A stretch of DNA of 64,000 nt. Origin: Symsagittifera roscoffensis. Taxonomy: Eukaryota > Xenacoelomorpha > Acoela > Convolutidae. Where the stretch lies: the NCBI RefSeq assembly GCF_963678635.1, contig NC_087070.1:26406007-26470006 (forward strand). Direction: 5' to 3'. The notes beneath the pieces are model-generated. The model had not been told where the DNA came from. It made no database searches and saw nothing but the letters and a program-made list of their open reading frames with translations. The translations under genes were made by a program, and so were the position numbers. Shown in pieces: positions 24,812 through 37,011 of the stretch (positions are counted from its first letter, which is position 1; every line of letters starts with the position of its first letter).

Positions 24812-25650
24812 GCCAGTCGGTCATATCTGGAAACTTTGTCTTTTTTAGGGGATAAAAAGTAATTTTCCAAAAATTCGAGTTGACCTTGTCATGCTAAAGT
24901 TTCTCGCGACAACTGAAAATACAAAACAAATTAGATCAGAAAACTCGAGTTATAATTCCGGGAAAGAAAACACCGGAGTAAAATTGCTATTCGCAACTTT
25001 ATCAAAGGAATTCGATACGAGTAGAGTTGTCTTGTTCCTCATAAAGGAGCGAGATTTCAAGAAAAGAAGTGCAATTGACTGGAAGAGAGTGATACTTGAC
25101 TGGGAAGACGGACAGCCGAAGCTGCCCAATGGTCCAGGGAAAAAAACTTTATGAGCGAAACTTACTTACTTCAAACTTCTTCTAGAGTTGCTCTATTACT
25201 ATAAGTTACCTAATTCTAGAGTCGCGCCACTTAATTTAAATTTCTTGAGCGCATTTTATGTGATTATGTTGAAATAAGGCAAATTTTAGGTTGATCCATC
25301 TGAAATGGATCAAATTTCCAGTGTCCAATAAAAACTAGCGGTATACTTAAGCTTCCTACCCTGTTTTTAATGGCGTTCACGTATTTTAGATATTTAGAGA
25401 CCTGACCATGGGGGAGTTCTTATTTCTTGAGTGAGTTGGTATTTTGGTAGTAGCCTTTAAGCTGTAACACGGTTTTTAGGTTCATGTCGCTAGTGAACCG
25501 AATTGACTCCGACTGAATGAGGAATAAAATTACAAGAGATAGTGTTCCTGACCCTTGAGCCATTGGTTATATGGCCTATTTTTCTTAGCCTGAAATGTGA
25601 CTTAAGTAGGCGACTGCTACATAGTGTTTTTATGGCGCTCCTGAGTGTTT
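24812..25650 (+). repeat. Dispersed LTR-like repeat C, copy 1 (uninterrupted)
   Basis: This starts with TGTGCCAGTCGGTCATATCTGG, the same start as the copy at 51,139, and matches that copy throughout, skipping the 2.07 kb insertion there. Its second half (GTTGATCCATCTGAAATGGATC, then CAATAAAAACT, then the AGCCTTTAAGCTGTAACAC block) aligns with A 370-600, so C and the first 710 bp of A are related families. It carries no recognised protein. It gives the empty site for the insertion at 51.34 kb. Confidence 0.8.
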
Positions 25651-27059
25651 TTACGAAATCAAGACTACGTGATCGAACCCACTTAACAAGGCTCCGGGCT
25701 TCATGCCCAGTCTAGAGTACAGGTGGTACGGTTCAACTGCAACGTATCCACCTTCTGGTTGTACCGTGATAGCTTTTTAAGTAAGCTTGAAAAAAATTCC
25801 CAGTGCGCTTTCCGAAACGAGGCCTAGCTAACCGAGTAAAGGGGCCTATGAGGAACAAAAAATGGCCAAAAGACAAAAAGCGAAACTAAAAAAAAAACGA
25901 AAAAGGTTAGAAATTGGAAGAAAAAACCGTAAAAATTCAGAAAAGGACAATGATTTCGATTTCCAAATTAGGTGGATCCAAATTTTATATTAATTAAAAT
26001 AGGTTGCTCATACTGTTTTTAAATAAGATCGATCGTTCGTTCAAAACAGTAAACTTTCAGTAGGTGCCCAATTTCGGATCGTTGAAACGGTTTTCAGATA
26101 TTCTTGCAACCTTGGAGAACCACTGGGAGACTTCGCCGGAAGAGGTGACCAAAGTGGTGACCAAACAGTGGCAAAGTGGTTCGTAGGACGGGGATCTGAA
26201 AAACGAGAGAAGGCAAGACTAGGAACAGACTACCAGTAGGGTGATCAGAGCAGTACAACAATAAGAGGGGATCACCAGGGTCCACTGTTCAATCAGACGG
26301 GTATCGTAAAACCCACTTTATACTATAGGAGACAGGTATAAAAGGGAATAAGCGGGCACCCCACAGTTTTGAGAAAATTTTTTTTTACTTGAGCAGTACT
26401 TGGAAACAGGTTCTACGGACTTTCTCTTGAGAGGTTTAGCACCCATCGGGCTTAAGGTATTTTTCGGCTTACGTGGGGGGCTAGAAAGGGGGAGGTTATA
26501 ATGGGGCTGATTAAGATAGAGGTTGATGGTTGGAAATTGTAATAAAGGGGGCTTCATTACAGTAAGTATACAATCGATATAGTCGATTTAGCTACAATAG
26601 ACTAACTAGAGTCTGGAACGGTCAAGTTAAAGACTCAGAACAAGAAATGAACGCAAAGGTACCGGTTTGTAAATTCGAAACAAGTTAAGTAACCTGGCCG
26701 AATCAGGTGGGGTGATCGGAAATAGTCAATTATTAGAACCCAGTAGGTGAACGCCCCATAACAACATTAAAAGGGGGAGGAAAAAATCGTGACAGTCAGG
26801 TACCAGACAATTTTTTTTCAAAAGACTGCACTTGTTGACTTTGAGTTTTAGGCACACACATTTTTTAATTTGATTTCTACTTTTTGAATTTTATTTATTC
26901 TGAAATAGATTTTAAAGTTTACCGGAGAATTGGTGCAACTGCAACCAACAAAAGGTTTAAAAACAAGTTGCACTTTGGCTTGCATTGGGCTTAGAATGGA
27001 AGGTAATTCAGGGGAAAATCATTTAATTTTTGGTCAGAAAATTGGGTTTGCAATTTTTT
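25651..27059. other. No gene recognised; polypurine tract at 26,769-26,786
   Basis: Reading frames here are short and match nothing I know. The run AAAAGGGGGAGGAAAAAA contains the decamer AAGGGGGAGG, which recurs at 40,398 and 43,056 in the 3' part of the gypsy-type element. It could be a polypurine tract marking the start of an LTR that would include the minisatellite, but the sequences after the three tracts differ. Confidence 0.4.
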
Positions 27060-27950
27060 ACACTAGTTCTGGAGGTGGTACTGGGACAGTGGATCAAGTA
27101 TCCCAATACTGGAGACGTGATTGGAAAATTCAACACGGTTTCCGGAGGTGGTACTGGGATAGCGGATCAGGTATCCTAACACTCGAGTCACGGTGGTGAT
27201 GAAGTTTGCACGAGTTCTGGAGGTAGTCTTGGGATATTGGTTTAAGGGTTTCAATACTTGAGTCCTGGATTAGTGAATTAAGGGTCCCACCACCCAAATT
27301 CTTGGGATAAAAAATTAAGTATCCCAACACCTAGAGTACTGGGATAGTGAATTAATGGTTCCAACACCTAAAGTCCTGGGATAGTGGTTTAAGTATTCAA
27401 ACACCTGAAGCCCTGGGATAGTAATTTAAGGGTCCCAATCCTTGAGTCCTGGGATAGTGATTTAAGGGTCCCAACACTTTCCTGGGACAGTGATTTAAGG
27501 GTCCCAACACCTAAAATCGTGGGATAGTAAATTAAGGGTCCCACCACCCAAAGTCTTGGGATGGTGGATTAAGTATCTCAACACCTGAAGTCCTGGGATA
27601 GTAATATGAGGGTCCCAATAATTGAGTACTGGGACAGTGATTTAAGGGTTCCAACACTTGTCCTGGGATAGTGATTTCAGTGTCCCAACACCCAAAGTCA
27701 TGGGATAGTAAAATAAGTATCCCAACACCTAGAGTACTGAGGTACTGAATTAAGTGTCCCAACACCCACAATCTTGGTATAGTAAATTTAGTATCCCAAC
27801 ACCTAAAGTCCTGGGATAGTGGATTAAGTATCCCAACACCTGAAGTCCTGGGATAGTGAATTAAGTGTCCCAGCACTTGGAGTGTTGGGGTAGTAAAACG
27901 AGTATACCACCACCTAAAAGTCGAGTGATAGTGGATTGAGTATCCCAAAA
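27060..27950. repeat. Minisatellite of about 37 bp period with hairpin units
   Basis: Roughly 24 units follow the pattern GGGATAGTGAATTAAG-TATCCC-AACACCTAAAGTCCT. Successive GGGATA starts at 27,304, 27,341, 27,378, 27,415, 27,451 and 27,484 give spacings of 37, 37, 37, 36 and 33 bp. Within most units GGGATA and TATCCC are inverted repeats about 10 bp apart, so each unit could fold into a short hairpin. The array ends within 20 bp of the first gag repeat unit. The long minus-strand frame across it is a by-product of the repeat. Confidence 0.92.
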
Positions 27951-27960
27951 CCTAAGACAG

Positions 27961-30090
27961 ACTACAAAACCATTAAGGGTCACTAAATAGCTCTGGGAGC
28001 AACGGAAAAACACACTAGGATTAGTATTTTTTGATTCGGATTGTGGAATAGATATTAGACTGAAATTTTTTTAACAAGTTTGAATATTTCAAAGCATTGG
28101 GGGTTTTCTGAAACTTTGACTACATTTTTATATTAACTTTTGTGCATAGTCAGAATTGTAAATAAACGAAAATTGTTTAAAAATGCCATGAAGAGAACAA
28201 GAGTGTCGTTACTGGAAAGGAGAGGGGTAGAACTTAAGCAAAACAAACAGTCAACGCAAAGGAATCAAACAGCTACAAACTGAGTATTGCGAAAAAATAT
28301 TCTAGTTACCATGGTCAACACCAGAAGCAACTAGGGGCAGAAGACCGAAGAAAAGCAAACTAATCAAAAGAGTATGACCGTAACGGAAAATGATCTGGAG
28401 ACGCCAGAGCAGAGCTGAGATGGAGTGGAACGTAAAACGACGGAGTCGATATCTATACCGAATGTAGAAAAACAACGAACAAAGACAATTGAACTCTCAG
28501 CGAAAGGCGATGGAGAAAAAATCATGAACAAGACGCCGGAGACGATAAAGGACGATTCGCAAACGAAGAAAACATCGTTCTTGGAGAAGCTTGCGGCAAT
28601 GATCGGAATGAAACCGAGAGAGAAAGAGGAGGTGACAACAACGACCGAAAAAAGCAAAACCTTTGGTAAAATTTCCACGATAAACACAAAAGCTGACCAG
28701 GGGAAGGACCAAACAATGGCGGGTGCAGCGGGTCACCAAAAAGGGCAAGCAGCGGAATCGAAATTACCACTAGTGGAGTTGGACGACTTGTTTTCAAACC
28801 TGGATCAGATAGACAAGAAGCTGAAGTGCAGCGAAAAAGACCGCCAGGAATTAAAGAAGAAACATGCCACTGAAGAAAAGCTACAATAGATGGCGGACAA
28901 GGTAGATACAACAGACATGGAGCGAGAAAAACATATCAAGAAAGATATGGAGGAAACTAAAAGGCGGTTTGAGACCGTCAACGATAAATTATGGAATCTA
29001 GAGACGAGAATGGACACAAGGAGCTTTTTTTTGCCATACAATCCAAACTGGATACACTCATGAGAAACTCTATTGCTCAAGAGAAAACGATGCCCGATAA
29101 AACAGAGAAGAAAACCGGAACAAGTGTTGATTTTGTGGAACCTCAACGTAAGAAGCAGGAATCGACACCATTACCGCTGATCAACAGCAGCATAAGATCG
29201 AGGATGACCAAGACGGCTACAAAAGGAGGAGTGTCGAACTCAACAAGGATACCAAGGGAATCGGGCGCACACACGAGTGTGACGACTGATGCCATGACGT
29301 CGGCAAATACATGGGAAATGATGAAAGGACACTTGAAGCATTCGCAACGAGAAACACAGAGTCGAGCGATGGAGGAGGAGGTAAATCGTGAAAAAGCTTG
29401 AAGGAGACGAAGGAATTTAAAGATGACTCGGATGTTTGCATAGATACCTAGGTTGAGGTAATGAGACTACATCTTGAGCAAGACAACCTGAATGATGAAA
29501 GACAGGCGTGCACAGCGATACTAAGCAATCTGGAGTACACGGCGCTGAAGTGCGTGGTAGCCAAGGAAGAAGAACGTGACACGGCGGACAAGATCTTTGA
29601 AATTCTGCTAAACCGATTCGGATCCCGGATGAAGGTGCACCAGGCCATGATGAGATTTGAGAAGAGGAGACAGAGAGATGATGAATCGATTGATCGATTT
29701 CTGGAGGATCTGGAGAGCTTAAGAAGAAGAAGCGATCCAGAGGAACCAACTGATAGGAGAAACTTTATTATCGCTCCGAAATTCATCGATGGGGTAAAAA
29801 GTGACGACTTGAGAACAATGTTGGCAACATACTACACGCTATCGAAAGATAATGCACCAACACCGGAAAAGATGAGACAGAATTCTAGAGATTAAATGTT
29901 GGTGAAACCGAAGAAATACTCATTTGCAGACAGTAAGAACCAGCAAGGGGGAAGCCAACAACAAAGATCGTCATGGTACCAGCCAAGAGATCATATGGAC
30001 AAAGGAAGGTCATGTGCAAATTGTGGCTGGGCAGATCACCATGTAGCGGATTGCACCACTTATAAACAGGGCATGAAAAGCTAAGACAGG
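27961..30090 (+). repeat. Tandem 5'-end/gag unit, copy 1 of 3
   Basis: The unit begins at ACTACAAAACCATTAAGGG, holds about 350 bp of leader, then gag from ATG 28,311 to the zinc knuckle, and stops abruptly at GAAAAGCTAAGACAGGG, where the next unit starts. Copy 1 keeps about 150 bp (29,051-29,198) that copies 2 and 3 lack, and lacks about 17 bp that they have near 31,150. Copies 2 and 3 are therefore closer to each other. Confidence 0.92.
28311..30084 (+). pseudogene. gag: Ty3/gypsy-type gag, copy 1
   Basis: The frame starts at ATG 28,311 (MVNTRSN) but meets TAG at 28,332 and TGA near 28,419. It continues through a lysine/glutamate-rich, coiled-coil-prone region (LDDLFSNLDQIDKKLKC, then REKHIKKDMEETKRRFE). 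After two frame changes it enters a capsid-like region (29,461-29,895) with RDTADKIFEILLNRFG and RNFIIAPKFIDGVKSDD. The C-terminus has a perfect CX2CX4HX4C zinc knuckle, CANCGWADHHVADC at 30,013-30,054, which would bind the RNA genome. The stop at 30,082 is made by the junction with the next tandem unit. Identity as a retroelement nucleocapsid is firm; it is not translatable as it stands. Confidence 0.85.
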
Positions 30091-32084
30091 GACTACAAAA
30101 CCATTAAGGGTCACTAAACAGCTCTGGGAGCAACGGAAAAACACACTAGGATTAGTAATTTTTGATTCGGATTGTAGAATAGATATTAGACTGAAATTGT
30201 TTTAACAAGTTTGAATATTTCAAAGCATTGGGGGTTTTCTGAAACTTTGACTACTTTTTTACATTAACTTTTGTGCATAGTCAGAACTGTAAATAAACGA
30301 AAATTGTTTAAAAATGCCATGAAGAGAACAAAAGTGTCGTTACTGGAAAGGAGGGGGGTAGGACTTAAGCAAAACAAACAGTCAATGCAAAAGAATCAAA
30401 CAGCTACAAACTGAGTATTGCGAAAAAAAATTCCAGTTACCATGGTCAACACCAGAAGCAACAAGGGGCAGAAGACCGAAGAAAAGCAAACTAATCAAAA
30501 GAGTATGACCGTAACGGAAAATGATCTGGAGACACCAGAGCAGAGCTGAGATGGAGTGGAACGTAAAACGACGAAGTCGATATCTATACCGAATGTAGAA
30601 AAACAACGAACAAAGTTAATTGAACTCTAACCGATAGGCGATGGAGACAAAATCATGAACAAGACGCGGGAGACGATAAAGGACGATTCGCAAATGAAGA
30701 GAACATCGTTCATGGAGAAGCTTAGGGCAATGATCGAGAGAGAAAGAGGAGGTGACAACAACGACCGAAAAAAGCAAAACCTTTGGTAAAATTTCCACGA
30801 TAAACACAAAAGCTGACCAGGGGAAGGACCAAACAATGGCGGGAGCAGCGGGTCACCAAAAAGGGCAAGCAAGCAGCGGAATCGAAATTACCACTAGTGG
30901 AGTTGGACGACTTGTTTTCAAACCTGGATCAGATAGACAAGAAGCTGAAGTGCAGCGAAAAAGACCGCCAGGAATTAAAGAAGAAACTTGCCACTGAAGA
31001 AAAGCTACAATAGATGGCGGACAAGGTAGATACAACAGACAAGGAGCGAGAAAAACATATCAAGAAAGATATGGACGAAACTAAAAGGCGGTTTGAGACC
31101 GTCAACGATAAATTATGGAATCTAGAGACGAGAATGGACACAAGGAGCTGAGACCATGAATATACTTTTTTTGCCATACAATCCAAACGAGGATGACCAA
31201 GACGGCTACAAAAGGAGGAGTGTCGAACTCAACAAGGATACCAAGGGAATCGGGCGCACGTACGAGTGTGACGACTGATGCGATGACGTGGGCAAATACA
31301 TGGGAAATGATGAAAGGACACTTGAAGCATTCGCAACGAGAAACACAGAGTCGAGCGATGGAGGAGGAGGTAAATCGTGAAAAAGCTTGAAGGAGACGAA
31401 GGAATTCAAAGATGACTCGGATGTTTGCATAGATACCTAGGTTGAGGTAATGAGACTACATCTTGAGCAAGACAACCTGAATGATGAAAGACAGGCGTGC
31501 ACAGCGATACTAAGCAATCTGGAGTACACGGCGCTGAAGTGCGTGGTAGCCAAGGAAGAAGAACGTGACACGAAGGACAAGATCTTTGAAATTCTGCTAA
31601 ACCGATTCGGATCCCGGATGAAGGTGAACCAGGCCATGATGAGATTTGAGAAGAGGAGACAGAGAGATGATGAATCGATTGATCGATTTCTGGAGGATCT
31701 GGAGAGCTTAAGAAGAAGAAGCGATCCAGAGGAACCAACTAATAGGAGAAACTTTATTTATTATCGCTCCGAAATTCATTGATGGGGTGAAAAGTGACGA
31801 CTTGAGAACAATGTTGTCAACATACTACAAGCTATCGAAAGATAATGCACCAACACAGGAAAAGATGAGACAGAATTCTAGAGAGTAAATGTTGGTGAAA
31901 CCGAAGAAATTCTCATTTGCAGACAGTAAGAACCAGCAAGGGGGAAGCCAACAACAAAGATCGTCATGGTACCAGCCAAGAGATCATATGGACAAAGGAA
32001 GGTCATGTGCAAATTGTGGCTGGGCAGATCACCATGTAGCGGATTGCACCACTTACAAACAGGGCATGAAAAGCTAAGACAGGG
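30091..32084 (+). repeat. Tandem 5'-end/gag unit, copy 2 of 3
   Basis: This is nearly identical to copy 3, sharing the loss equivalent to 29,051-29,198 and a 4 bp TATT insertion near 31,755. It ends at the same abrupt AAAAGCTAAGACAGGG junction as copy 1. Confidence 0.92.
30442..32077 (+). pseudogene. gag: Ty3/gypsy-type gag, copy 2
   Basis: ATG 30,442 opens the same MVNTRSN start, here without the early TAG of copy 1. Stops follow near 30,548 and 30,629. The capsid-like part (31,450-31,782) is ended early by the TATT insertion, which shifts the frame after NRRNFI. The zinc knuckle is present at about 32,006-32,047, and the frame then stops at the unit junction. Confidence 0.8.
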
Positions 32085-34069
32085 ACTACAAAACCATTAA
32101 GGGTCACTAAATAGCTCTGGGAGCAACGGAAAAACACACTAGGATTAGTAATTTTTGATTCGGATTGTGGAATAGATATTAGACTGAAATTTTTTAAACA
32201 AGTTTGACTATTTCAAAGAATTAGGGGTTTTCTGAAACTTTGACTACTTTTTTACATTAACTTTTGTGCATAGTCAGAATTGTAAAAAAAACGAAAATTG
32301 TTTAAAAATGCCATGAAGAGAACAAGAGTGTCGTTACTGGAAAGGAGAGGGGTAGGACTTAAGCAAAACAAACAGTCAACCCAAAGGAATCAAACAGCTA
32401 CAAACTGAGTATTGCGAAAAATTATTCCAGTTACCATGGTCAACACCAGAAGCAACAAGGGGCAGAAGACCGAAGAAAAGCAAACTAATCAAAAGAGTAT
32501 GACCGTAACGGAAAATGATCTGGAGACGCCAGAGCAGAGTTGAGACGGAGTGGAACGTAAAACGACGGATTCGATATCTATACCGAATGTAGAAAAACAA
32601 CGAACAAAGACAATTGAACTCTCACCGATAGGCGATGGAGACAAAATCATGAACAAGACGCCGGAGACGATAAAGGACGATTCGCAAATGAAGAGAACAT
32701 CGTTCATGGAGAAGCTTAGGGCAATGATCGAGAGAGAAAGAGGAGGTGACAACAACGACCGAAAAAAGCAAAACCTTTGGTAAAATTTCCACGATAAACA
32801 CAAAAGCTGACCAGGGGAAGGACCAAACAATGGCGGGAGCAGCGGGTCACCAAAAAGGGCAAGCAAGCAGCGGAATCGAAATTACCACTAGTGGAGTTGG
32901 ACGACTTGTTTTCAAACCTGGATCAGATAGACAAGAAGCTGAAGTGCAGCGAAAAAGACCGCCAGGAATTAAAGAAGAAACTTGCCACTGAAGAAAAGCT
33001 ACAATAGATGGCGGACAAGGTAGATACAACAGACAAGGAGCGAGAAAAACATATCAAGAAAGATATGGACGAAACTAAAAGGCGGTTTGAGACCGTCAAC
33101 GATAAATTATGGAATCTAGAGACGAGAATGGACACAAGGAGCTGAGACCATGAATATACTTTTTTTGCCATACAATCCAAACGAGGATGACCAAGACGGC
33201 TACAAAAGGAGGAGTGTCGAACTCAACAAGGATACCAAGGGAATCGGGCGCACGTACGAGTGTGACGACTGATGCGATGACGTGGGCAAATACATGGGAA
33301 ATGATGAAAGGACACTTGAAGCATTCGCAACGAGAAACACAGAGTCGAGCGATGGAGGAGGAGGTAAATCGTGAAAAAGCTTGAAGGAGACGAAGGAATT
33401 CAAAGATGACTCGGATGTTTGCATAGATACCTAGGTTGAGGTAATGAGACTACATCTTGAGCAAGACAACCTGAATGATGAAAGACAGGCGTGCACAGCG
33501 ATACTAAGCAATCTGGAGTACACGGCGCTGAAGTGCGTGGTAGCCAAGGAAGAAGAACGTGACACGAAGGACAAGATCTTTGAAATTCTGCTAAACCGAT
33601 TCGGATCCCGGATGAAGGTGAACCAGGCCATGATGAGATTTGAGAAGAGGAGACAGAGAGATGATGAATCGATTGATCGATTTCTGGAGGATCTGGAGAG
33701 CTTAAGAAGAAGAAGCGATCCAGAGGAACCAACTAATAGGAGAAACTTTATTTATTATCGCTCCGAAATTCATTGATGGGGTGAAAAGTGACGACTTGAG
33801 AACAATGTTGGCAACATACTACACGCTATCGAAAGATAATGCACCAACACCGGAAAAGATGAGACAGAATTCTAGAGAGTAAATGTTGGTGAAACCAAAG
33901 AAATACTCATTTGCAGACAGTAAGAACCAGCAAGGGGGAAGCCAACAACAAAGATCGTCATGGTACCAGCCAAGAGATCATATGGACAAAGGAAGGTCAT
34001 GTGCAAACTGTGGCTGGGCAGATCACCATGTAGCGGATTGCACCACTTACAAAGAGGGCATGAAAAGCT
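32085..34069 (+). repeat. Tandem 5'-end/gag unit, copy 3 of 3 (linked to pol)
   Basis: This copy matches unit 2 almost base for base. Where the others are cut at GAAAAGC, it continues into GAAAAGCTTGGGATATAGGC and on to protease. It is therefore the parental position, and the two upstream copies are duplications of its 5' 2 kb. Confidence 0.92.
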
Positions 34070-34128
34070 TGGGATATAGGCCTGATGAACGAGTCAGGTG
34101 GAAGAGCACGAGTTTTACAGTGGCTTGA
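32435..34128 (+). pseudogene. gag: Ty3/gypsy-type gag, copy 3
   Basis: Starting at ATG 32,435, this gag has the same TATT frameshift as copy 2 and a stop near 32,541. It reads past the zinc knuckle (about 34,000-34,041) into YKEGMKSLGYRPDERVRW before TGA at 34,126. After that stop the same frame continues into the protease region, so gag and protease were probably one open frame in the ancestor. Confidence 0.8.
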
Positions 34129-35121
34129 TTACTGAAACAGGCGCTAACGACAAAACCAATGAAGGCCGTGACCAAGGAGCCGATGCCGAATAGGTCGAGT
34201 CAAGAAGGACACTAGGAATAAACTACGAGAAAGCATAAGCAGAGGCCATTAACAAATTTCAACGAGACTGAACAAAGGCTGAAGCAGGAAATAGAAAGAA
34301 AACAGAAGAACGAGACACTCTCGATGGCAAGACCAGAACCTGGGACGAGGGACAATCCAACAGTCAGAAGCAATTGCATCACCTTGAAAATGGTGAATGG
34401 AAAACCCTTCGAAATAATGAAGATTGGGGAGAGGATCATGTCAATAATCACGGTTGGTGGACATGAAGTAACGAGGAATAGGAGTGAACCAATGGATCAA
34501 ATATTGAAACATATAGATCTATATGCTGACTATCTGCGCAAGATCAACCCACAAACTCCTTCGACAGCACTTAGAGCAGTACTCACGAGAGGTGGTGGAA
34601 AATTGATTAGGATAGACAGCAGGTACACGAAAAACTATGGTCCACATGAGGTCATATTGAACATAGATGGAATCAACATCTACACAAAAACGATGATAAC
34701 GTTTGACGAGGTTCTTGCTGGTCAAATCTACTTAGGTCGAGGGGAACGCAAAGTGAGGTCGATTGGACACTGCGCAATGTTAGACGACGATGCCATGCAT
34801 CTGGGAACAGAAGCAGACGTATCCGCACATGTACTAGAGATAAGCGGAAAAAAGACCCAATTACGAGGACCGTTGGATACAGGGGCTGTCTTGAGTGTGA
34901 AACCAATAGACAGATGGAAAAGAATGGGGCTTGACAAGGAAGACCTGATAGATTCAAGGATACGGCTGTCAGAGGGAGCTCAGAGGGTTCTAGGCAGGAC
35001 ACCGATAAAAGCTCTGAATCTAGGGCAACGCATCCTGTGGATGAGTGTTTTGGTGGTGGAGAATATAGATGAGTCAGATAAATTTTTTCATGCAGAGATT
35101 TCATCAGGAATTTTGATGTAG
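34129..35121 (+). pseudogene. Retroelement aspartic protease region
   Basis: The longest open piece (34,324-35,121, 265 codons) carries LDTGAVLSVKP with the catalytic D-T-G at 34,876-34,884, followed by VLGRTPIKALNLG, which fits the flap and C-terminal part of a pepsin-like retroviral-type protease. About 180 residues of unknown, basic-rich sequence precede it. The enzyme would act as a dimer to cut the Gag-Pol polyprotein. Upstream, stops near 34,193 and 34,199 separate it from gag. The protease domain is the least damaged of the pol domains, but the frame shifts just after it, near 35,090. Confidence 0.8.
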
Positions 35122-35140
35122 CAACTGATCTTACAATGCG

Positions 35141-37011
35141 ATGTTCAAGATTCGAAATCCTGAAAGGAAATACGTTATTAAACCGGTAAATTTGATAATG
35201 GCGAATGAAAATAAAGCTCCCGTTTACTTAAGAAGAAGGGTGAAGTTGAAGGCGATCGAGGCCACAATAGTAAGTTTGAGGATGAAGAACTACGATGAAC
35301 TAAGTGATAACAAACAGGATCCTAATAGCCAAAGTGCTGCTATTTTAGAAAGATCATTCTTGATCACCAAGAGTGGCCTCTACGTCAGTGTCTTGTTGAT
35401 TACTCTTGTTATACCGCTCGCAATCCATAGAGACCGGAAGCTGGGATACGCACTGCCGTTAAAATCTAGATATGAAATGACTGAAAATGTGAAAAATTTA
35501 AGGGGGAAAGTAACAGACGAAAAGATCGAAGCCATCAAGGACGTGTAAATGGAAATCAGGAAAATTTTTTCTAGACATAAAGCGGTTATCGGGTGCTGTA
35601 AATTCGTTGAACATGAAATAGAACTAGAAGAGACGGCGGTACCGCATAGGGAGGGGGCGAGGCGCATGACCCCGAACAAGTGCGAGGCATGTAGAAAGGA
35701 GATAGAAACTTCACTGGAGTATGATATGATTGGACCATCCAAATCACCGTGGGCGTGTGGAGTAGTGATGGCCAAAAAGAAATGAGAACAGTTAAGTCTT
35801 TGTTGTGAACTTCGATATCTGAACTCCGTCATAGTGAAGGATGCATATCCCATACCTAGAATAGATGAGAGTCTTTCAAAATTGGGGGATGCAAAATTTT
35901 TCACAACTCATGATCTGGGGTCCGCTTTTTGGCAGGTGCCACTTAAGAAACAAGATAGGGATAAAAGGCGGTTTGCTTGCGAGCTGGGATTGTTCCAATG
36001 GAAAAGGATGTCCATTTGTCCTTCCAGCGCGACGGCCACTTTTCAGCGACTGATGGCACAGGCACTAACAAGTGTGTCGAAGAAGTATGGCAACTTGGTG
36101 ATGTGTTACGTGGACGACGTGGTGATTGCGACACTTACCCTGGACGACCACATCGAGCGACTGGACTAGGTGTTTGCATTTATGAAAAGGGCAGGATTAA
36201 AATGTAAACCCTCGAAATGTGAAATTCTAGAGGACTCGATAAAACGCCTGGGGAGGATGGTAGATAAAAATGGCATCCGACCAGACCCAGATGCGGTAGA
36301 TGCAGTGCTGATTTGGAAGTCGCCAAAAACTGAGCATCTTTTTCGCCAATTACTACAGATAGTTCATCAACGGTTATGCCGTCAAAGTATATCGGTTGCA
36401 ACAGCTCATGAGGCATAAGGGCAAGAAATTCACGTGCAGTAACGCGGCGAATAAAAAGATAACTACGTGAAGCACTTGTGCTAGGCATGCCTAGAGAATG
36501 AAATGTACGTACTGGACACAGACGCATTGGTGGTCGCGATCTCTGGCATACTCCATAAAGAACAGGAGTGCAACGGTAAGACTGTCCTGAGACCAATAGC
36601 CTATGGAAGCAAAGTCTTGAGTGGCACGAAAATGCAGTATGGGGCACCCAATGTGGAGATGTTTGCGATTGTCACCTTTCTGGAAAAGTACAGGGCCTAT
36701 CTAGGCAGCGAGCCTTTCAAAATACGGGTCGACAACAGAGTACTCAGTTGGTTAAAGACGTACCTGATGGATCAAAGCTACATCGAGAGATAGATAGTAC
36801 GGCTTGATGGTTACAATATGATAATTGAACATATGACGAGGGACAAACACCAGAATGCTGACAGCTTGAGTAAGAAAACGGGATTCTACGAGAGGCAGGA
36901 GCAGAGGGAGGCTGATAGTCCTGAGATAAAATATGGTTTCTCATTCATGGACAAGGAAACATACGATTTTACCAACTGTTACCAACTGAGCATCGGGAAA
37001 CGGCAATTTTG
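35141..37011 (+). pseudogene. Ty3/gypsy-type reverse transcriptase and RNase H
   Basis: One frame runs from 35,141 to 36,418 with stops near 35,546, 35,783 and 36,167. Fingers and palm are recognisable: VKDAYPIPRIDESLSKLGDA, then THDLGSAFWQVPL (first catalytic Asp), and CYVDDVVIA with the YVDD site intact at 36,107-36,118. The usual PFGL-type block before it is replaced by SICPSS. Two compensating frameshifts near 36,335 and 36,480 put the connection in another frame. RNase H resumes at 36,503 (MYVLDTDALVVAISGIL) and ends with HQNADSLSK (near 36,850). Identification as metavirid pol is firm; activity is excluded by the stops. Confidence 0.88.

Noticed and set aside
27532-27948. Long minus-strand open frame of 138 codons
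   Set aside because: It runs across the 37 bp minisatellite. A period not divisible by three cycles through all frames and gives a repetitive pseudo-protein.
28000-28025. Primer-binding site at TGGGAGCAACGG after the first unit leader
   Set aside because: It begins with TGG as primer sites do, but I cannot match it with confidence to a tRNA 3' end and no LTR edge is seen before it.
28364-29786. Minus-strand open frames of over 100 codons opposite gag
   Set aside because: They mirror the lysine/glutamate-rich gag on the plus strand and have no recognisable content.
27961-34069. CRISPR-like or satellite array
   Set aside because: The units are 2 kb, contain gag, and are not short spaced repeats; nothing in the window resembles a CRISPR array.
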